This document shows, in pieces, positions 59,825 through 64,000 of a DNA stretch of 64,000 nucleotides. The position numbers were made by a program, and so were the translations under genes. The DNA is from Peribacillus simplex. GTDB taxonomy: Bacteria > Bacillota > Bacilli > Bacillales > DSM-1321. Under the pieces are notes generated by a model that was not told the DNA's origin, ran no database searches, and worked only from the letters and a program-made list of their open reading frames with translations. The stretch is taken from contig NZ_CP126106.1 in NCBI RefSeq assembly GCF_030123325.1, positions 3,500,001-3,564,000 of the forward strand, read 5' to 3'. Every line of letters begins with the position of its first letter. Positions within the stretch are counted from its first letter, which is position 1.

Positions 59825-60910
59825 TTACTTTTTTCTAATTTTCCCAACCATTAATAATAACAATGGCAGAATAAAACAAATCGTTAAGGATAATGGTGTC
59901 CAAGCTGTGGCCATAAAGTTTTGATAATGTACTAAATCGGGATGCGAAAAAATGGTCAATGTGAGAATTAGAAAAGCTAATGGGAATAGAAGAATTTTGT
60001 AATTTTTTAATCCTAGCAATTGAGCTAATCCTAAGGCGAGGCCATAAAAGCAAATGGTCAATTTAAAATACTCTGTAAAAACCCAAATGAAAGCCACAAT
60101 GACCTCGACCCTTTCAAAAAAATCACCAATGCTTATCTTCATGCCCAGTTTATAAGAAGGATAGTTTAATCTTGCTGTATTAGCGGCACCCAATACAAGG
60201 ATACTGTAAATGATCACTAACAATAAAACGCCGCCACCTAATAAAGTCCCTAAATAAAAGCTTTTCTTCATTTCAGCCTTTTCTTTTACATATGGCGTGA
60301 GCATTAAAAAGAAAACAAGCTGAACATAAGGCAGTGCTAAAGAGTGATATGCTCCATTCATTATTGGTTTCATGCCTTCTTCAAACATAGGTTGCATATT
60401 TTCGATCTTGATATCCGGGATAAGAAATACGAATAATATGAAAAGCAGCAGTACAAGCCAAGGAAAAAAGATTAATGCAGTTCGGCAAATGACTTCCAGT
60501 CCTAGCCTTGCACCAAATAAGCTTGTTAATATAAATAAGATCATTATCATTTCCATAGGTGTCTCACCCAGAACCTGTGTCGAAAAGAAGTTCCCAATTT
60601 CACTTAGTAACGCAGAAGAAAGATAATAAATATAAAGCAGGAATAGCAATGCCGAGATTTTCCCGATCAATTTGCCAAATATTTTTTCATTAACTTCTAT
60701 ATAGGTCATGGATGGGTAAAGCGAGGCGAGCCGGGTATATAAGAAAACGAAACATAAACCGATGAGAGTAGCTATGATATAGGCAATCCAGCCATCCTGT
60801 TTTGCTAATGAGACAAGTACGGAAGGTAAAGTAAGTATCGCTCCTCCTATGGTGAATATAATGACCAATATAAGAAATTCACCAGAGCTGATTTTTCCTT
60901 TTTCGAGCAT
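59825..60910 (-). CDS. spore germination permease, GerAB/GerKB family
   Basis: The 361-aa B subunit of a germinant receptor sits in the spore inner membrane and binds the germinant; it is an APC-fold protein with about 10 TM segments. It begins EKGKISSGEFLILVIIFTIG and GAILTLPSVLVSLAKQDGWI, then has YPSMTYIEVNEKIFGKLIGK and EVIVAFIWVFTEYFKLTICF, all family features. GGAGG precedes ATG. It is the last gene of the gerA-C-D-B operon. Confidence 0.9.
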   Translation of the reverse strand: MLEKGKISSGEFLILVIIFTIGGAILTLPSVLVSLAKQDGWIAYIIATLIGLCFVFLYTRLASLYPSMTYIEVNEKIFGKLIGKISALLFLLYIYYLSSALLSEIGNFFSTQVLGETPMEMIMILFILTSLFGARLGLEVICRTALIFFPWLVLLLFILFVFLIPDIKIENMQPMFEEGMKPIMNGAYHSLALPYVQLVFFLMLTPYVKEKAEMKKSFYLGTLLGGGVLLLVIIYSILVLGAANTARLNYPSYKLGMKISIGDFFERVEVIVAFIWVFTEYFKLTICFYGLALGLAQLLGLKNYKILLFPLAFLILTLTIFSHPDLVHYQNFMATAWTPLSLTICFILPLLLLMVGKIRKK

Positions 60911-60923
60911 GATCGATACCTCC

Positions 60924-61157
60924 CTAGGATAAAATACGATCCATGAAATGAGCGAGTGGACTATATATTTTCGTTATCCAGTCTATAGGAGTGGGAATGG
61001 TAATATCCTTGATTATCAAAATACTCAACGTCATGCCAACTAAAAGCAATAAAATGAAAATGACAATTTCCTTCCAGCATTTCTTTTTAATAAGAGGAGG
61101 TATTTCGAAAAATGAAATAATAGCTCCAGTACACACTGTTCCAATAATTGCCCACAT
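60924..61157 (-). CDS. small two-TM germinant-receptor subunit (D-subunit type)
   Basis: The 77-aa protein has two hydrophobic helices (MWAIIGTVCTGAIISFFEIP and IVIFILLLLVGMTLSILII) and a polar C-terminal tail. GAGGAG lies upstream, and the gene sits 6 bp from gerC and 13 bp from gerB. Small 2-TM proteins encoded inside or near ger operons are known as D subunits that modulate receptor function. The position fits well; sequence similarity was not tested. Confidence 0.7.
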   Translation of the reverse strand: MWAIIGTVCTGAIISFFEIPPLIKKKCWKEIVIFILLLLVGMTLSILIIKDITIPTPIDWITKIYSPLAHFMDRILS

Positions 61158-61163
61158 TGTTCT

Positions 61164-62351
61164 TTACTCCTCGATTTCTTTTTGAAAGGATTCTGATATT
61201 GTTCCTAAATTACGAATCTTTGCTTTAACGGTTACATTCACGTCCAAATTTGCGAATTCCTGTTCCCAATTTCCTTCTAAACGTTTCCATGCTTTAGGAT
61301 CAGTTCTATGGATTTCATCACCAAAACCGAAGATGTCACTTTGATACTTCTCTTGAAGCGTTTTTATCGACCCTTCTATCTTATCTTTAATATCTTTTGC
61401 GTATTTTTTATTCAATTCTTCGATTTTTTCTGGTTTAGTTAAATCGATTGTGCATTCTACTTCACCTATACTCCCTTCTGACGTGACATTTATATCAATT
61501 TTGGGATTTCCTTTTTCCATTTTCCCCTTGATTTTCGTTTTTGAACTAGTCGTGTTGACCGTAATTTGGTCACCTTCACATGGAATATTTACCGCAGTGG
61601 ACTTAACATGATCTGTTATGTAACTAACACCTTTACTGTCGTTCCTGTTTAACCAGCCGACAAGTTTATCCTTCTTGAATACTCCAAGATAATCCAATCG
61701 CAATCCGGATTTCGGGGAGATATTTTGTGCATTCGTAACATTGCTTCCTGATTCGGGATCACCATAAACGTAAATCCCCGTTAGCATGGCCTGTCTGCCT
61801 TTACTGACGATACTGCTGACCAGCTCATCCAAAGTGACCGTCCTTGTCGGTGCCCACCTTCTCTCTGAATTTTCCAAGGAGTCAAAAACCTTATTTGCCG
61901 GTATTTTCTCAAGTGCCGTTTGCACATTAAGCGTATCATAAGCAGTTGAACCTTTAGCAACAGTCATATAGAAATCGGAACGCAACTCCTTTAGCCTGGA
62001 AAGGAAATCCAGAGGCTTCGCTATTCCTTCCCTAGCCATTTCCTCACCAAAGACAACTTCACGAAGATGTGCTACGTATAACCTCCTTGGTACATCAGTT
62101 GATAGGCTTCTAAGTGCTTCAAAAATGGTTTTTCCACTCTTCCTGAATGTTACAACTTCCGTGCGACCAGACCTGGCATCACCTGCCAGCTCACTCGGAT
62201 TTAGAACTTGGACGGTTACCAGATACCCAGCTTCTGTCTTATCAATTCCCATGGCAGTAACGATGGCAAGTTCATTCAATTCAATGCTGCTCCAACAACC
62301 GGATAAACAAATTATAGGTAACATTAGAAATACGATTAACATTTTTTTCAT
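61164..62351 (-). CDS. germinant receptor lipoprotein, Ger(x)C family
   Basis: The 395-aa C subunit has a lipobox signal peptide (MLIVFLMLPIICLSGCW, Cys19 lipidated), then SSIELNELAIVTAMGIDKTE, the hallmark of Ger(x)C. The domain order continues with SGKTIFEALRSLSTDVPRRL, FLSRLKELRSDFYMTVAKGS, a middle beta-domain and a C-terminal FGFGDEIHRTDPKAWKRLEG. It is anchored on the outer face of the inner spore membrane and is needed for receptor function. It is spaced 36 bp from gerA and 6 bp from the 2-TM gene. Confidence 0.92.
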   Translation of the reverse strand: MKKMLIVFLMLPIICLSGCWSSIELNELAIVTAMGIDKTEAGYLVTVQVLNPSELAGDARSGRTEVVTFRKSGKTIFEALRSLSTDVPRRLYVAHLREVVFGEEMAREGIAKPLDFLSRLKELRSDFYMTVAKGSTAYDTLNVQTALEKIPANKVFDSLENSERRWAPTRTVTLDELVSSIVSKGRQAMLTGIYVYGDPESGSNVTNAQNISPKSGLRLDYLGVFKKDKLVGWLNRNDSKGVSYITDHVKSTAVNIPCEGDQITVNTTSSKTKIKGKMEKGNPKIDINVTSEGSIGEVECTIDLTKPEKIEELNKKYAKDIKDKIEGSIKTLQEKYQSDIFGFGDEIHRTDPKAWKRLEGNWEQEFANLDVNVTVKAKIRNLGTISESFQKEIEE

Positions 62352-62387
62352 CGTGAACCCTCATCATCTCATCATTTTATCTTGGTG

Positions 62388-64000
62388 TTATTCAGGTGGT
62401 TTCGGAGCACTGACATCTCCTCTGTCTGTATCATTTTTATTGATCAAGCGAGGCCGCTTTAATAACGACCAATGCGGCAATCGAATGATATTGTCTTTTT
62501 GATCTTGTAAAATGAATGGTGCATTTGGAGCTAGATATGGCAAACCAAAAGATCGTAAGCTATTTAAATGCAGGACCATCACGATCAGCCCCAAAATGAT
62601 CCCGTATAATCCAAATGTAGCGGCAAGGATCATAAACAAGAACCGAAGCATCCGAAAAGCCATGGCCATGCTATTGGATGGGAACACAAAGCTGCAGATG
62701 GCTGTTAAGGACACGATGATGACCATTGTTGCTGAAACGAACCCTGCTTCGACAGCAGCCTGCCCAATAACTAATGCACCTACGATGGAAATGGATGAAC
62801 CGATAGCCCTAGGCATCCTCACACCTGCCTCACGCAAGATTTCAAACACTATCTCCATCATCATCGCCTCTACAAAAGCTGGAAAAGGAACACCCTCACG
62901 TTGTGAGGCTAGACTTATGAGTAAAGGAGTAGGAAGCATTTCTTGATGAAAGGTTGAGACAGCTACATAAAGTGACGGTGTAAGCAAAGCAAGGAAAAAA
63001 GATAAATACCGTAATATTCGTATTAATGTGGCAATGTCTGCCCGTTGATAATAATCTTCACTGGACTGGAAAAAATGCACCATCAATGCTGGAACGATAA
63101 GGACAAACGGCGTACCGTCAACAAATATCGCAATCCTTCCTTCTAATAGGGCAGCGGCTACAGCATCAGGACGTTCCGTATTATAAACGGTTGGAAATGG
63201 AGTATATACTTCATCCTGTATAAGTTCTTCAATGTAACCACTCTCAAGAATCGCATCTATTTTGATTCGATTTAACCGGCTTTGCAATTCTGAAACCGTT
63301 TTATCATTGGCAACACCTTTTAGATACATAATTGAAACGTCTGTTTGCGTTTTTTCACCAATCTGTTTTGTTTCAAGCCAAAGGTTAGGATCTTTGATTC
63401 TCCGTCTTATTAAAGCAGTATTTGTTCTCAGCGTTTCAGTGAACCCATCCTTCGGTCCTCTTACTACTGTTTGTGAAGAAGGTTCCTGAACTCCGCGATC
63501 GACCCATTCTCTTGAGCCGAGTGCTATTCCTTTTGGGGAGCCGTCCATCAATAACAACGTGTCTCCCGATAAAACATGGTTAAAAAGTTTTGGGAAATCA
63601 GTTATTTCCCCTATTCCCCCTATTGGAAGAGTATGTGATTTTATCATTTCAAAACAGTCAGCGGGATTAAAGACCGCTACGTCCAAATCAGAGTTCCGAA
63701 TTTCAATCATCAAAGTGTCGAGGATGAAATCTTGAACGGATACCGAATCCGTTAATCCATCAGTGTAAACGATGCCTAATTTAATTTCCCCATTTTTACC
63801 TGCTTGAAAATCCCTTATAACTATGTCTGAACTATTTCCTAACGTTTTCTTAATATGGTCTAAATTATATTGAAGATCAGAGGATATAAGCTTTGTTTCA
63901 TGATTCTTTGACTCTTTACTTCGATTTTCGGCTTGAACTGGATTTTGGTTTTGATTTTTAGTTTTACTGGAGTTTGGATTTTTGCTTTGATTTAGGTCTT
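62388..64000 (-). CDS. germinant receptor A subunit, GerA/GerKA family (5' end outside window)
   Basis: The frame is open to the right edge, so the true start lies beyond 64000. Reading in from the edge, a hydrophilic Asn/Gln/Ser/Lys-rich tail precedes LDHIKKTLGNSSDIVIRDFQ and GEIKLGIVYTDGLTDSVSVQ, the conserved soluble domain. The downstream core has GGIGEITDFPKLFNHVLSGD, VVRGPKDGFTETLRTNTALI, RRRIKDPNLWLE and five or so TM helices around SLASQREGVPFPAFVEAMMM and GSSISIVGALVIGQAAVEAG. A subunits help form the germinant-gated channel in the spore inner membrane. The ligand of this receptor is unknown. Confidence 0.92.
   Translation of the reverse strand, partial: DLNQSKNPNSSKTKNQNQNPVQAENRSKESKNHETKLISSDLQYNLDHIKKTLGNSSDIVIRDFQAGKNGEIKLGIVYTDGLTDSVSVQDFILDTLMIEIRNSDLDVAVFNPADCFEMIKSHTLPIGGIGEITDFPKLFNHVLSGDTLLLMDGSPKGIALGSREWVDRGVQEPSSQTVVRGPKDGFTETLRTNTALIRRRIKDPNLWLETKQIGEKTQTDVSIMYLKGVANDKTVSELQSRLNRIKIDAILESGYIEELIQDEVYTPFPTVYNTERPDAVAAALLEGRIAIFVDGTPFVLIVPALMVHFFQSSEDYYQRADIATLIRILRYLSFFLALLTPSLYVAVSTFHQEMLPTPLLISLASQREGVPFPAFVEAMMMEIVFEILREAGVRMPRAIGSSISIVGALVIGQAAVEAGFVSATMVIIVSLTAICSFVFPSNSMAMAFRMLRFLFMILAATFGLYGIILGLIVMVLHLNSLRSFGLPYLAPNAPFILQDQKDNIIRLPHWSLLKRPRLINKNDTDRGDVSAPKPPE

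Noticed and set aside
9..64000. CRISPR array, retron, or phage defence cluster
   Set aside because: No regularly spaced short repeats, reverse transcriptase, or recognised defence gene was found. The repeats present are dispersed or singly duplicated.

Overview
The window looks like the chromosome of an aerobic, spore-forming Bacillaceae member, perhaps of the Peribacillus / Bacillus simplex type; this is inferred from gene content and not proven. It carries a gerA-type germinant-receptor operon, spo0M, a SleB-like cortex hydrolase, RocG/RocB/RocE homologues and Gram-positive style ribosome binding sites (GGAGG, with many TTG and GTG starts). No rRNA, tRNA or CRISPR array was seen.

Positions 1 to about 25000 form an AT-rich, loosely packed and decaying accessory zone. 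It holds the right part of an IS110-family element followed by a strongly structured non-coding stretch, a tyrosine recombinase, an internally deleted IS66 element and several dispersed repeat families. At least eight gene remnants lie here (polysaccharide deacetylase, NADP/F420-type oxidoreductase, GNAT, Nudix, an MSKYDA-type small protein, an MBL hydrolase broken by one amber codon, and others). Intact genes are mostly single units: a P450, a FabF paralogue divergent from an MmyB-type regulator, Spo0M, a MarR regulator, an FAH-family hydrolase, a flavin monooxygenase, an azoreductase, pyridoxine kinase divergent from an ECF S component, HisJ, and a TetR plus MFS efflux pair.

Positions 27.8 to 56.6 kb form a dense catabolic island for amines, arginine and aldehydes. 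Block 1 (27.9-33.6 kb) has an iron alcohol dehydrogenase, a permease and a succinate-semialdehyde-type dehydrogenase behind a -24/-12 promoter, with a PAS-containing sigma-54 activator upstream. Block 2 (34.1-41.9 kb) has a small membrane protein, an NCS1 permease, a haem-dependent oxidative N-demethylase (HODM/dimethylamine monooxygenase) with its DmmA-like and flavin/2Fe-2S subunits, and an aldehyde dehydrogenase. It also lies behind a -24/-12 promoter and is divergent from a sigma-54 activator with an unusual C-terminal sensor domain. Block 3 (42.2-51.3 kb) has a RocE-like permease, a dimethylarginine dimethylaminohydrolase (DDAH), an M20 amidohydrolase, a YfcC carrier, a RocB-like protein and a second guanidino-modifying enzyme, with an IclR regulator and a palindromic operator. 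Block 4 (51.4-56.6 kb) has RocG with two small partners, and a PuuP-like permease divergent from an agmatinase-family enzyme; all three transcription units carry -24/-12 promoters.

The most interesting reading is that DDAH would release dimethylamine or methylamine from methylated arginine, and the neighbouring demethylase operon would consume dimethylamine. The window may therefore encode a complete methylarginine-to-central-metabolism route. From 56.8 kb to the end come two secreted M14 carboxypeptidases and the ger operon (A, C, a small 2-TM protein, B), whose gerA gene runs off the right edge.
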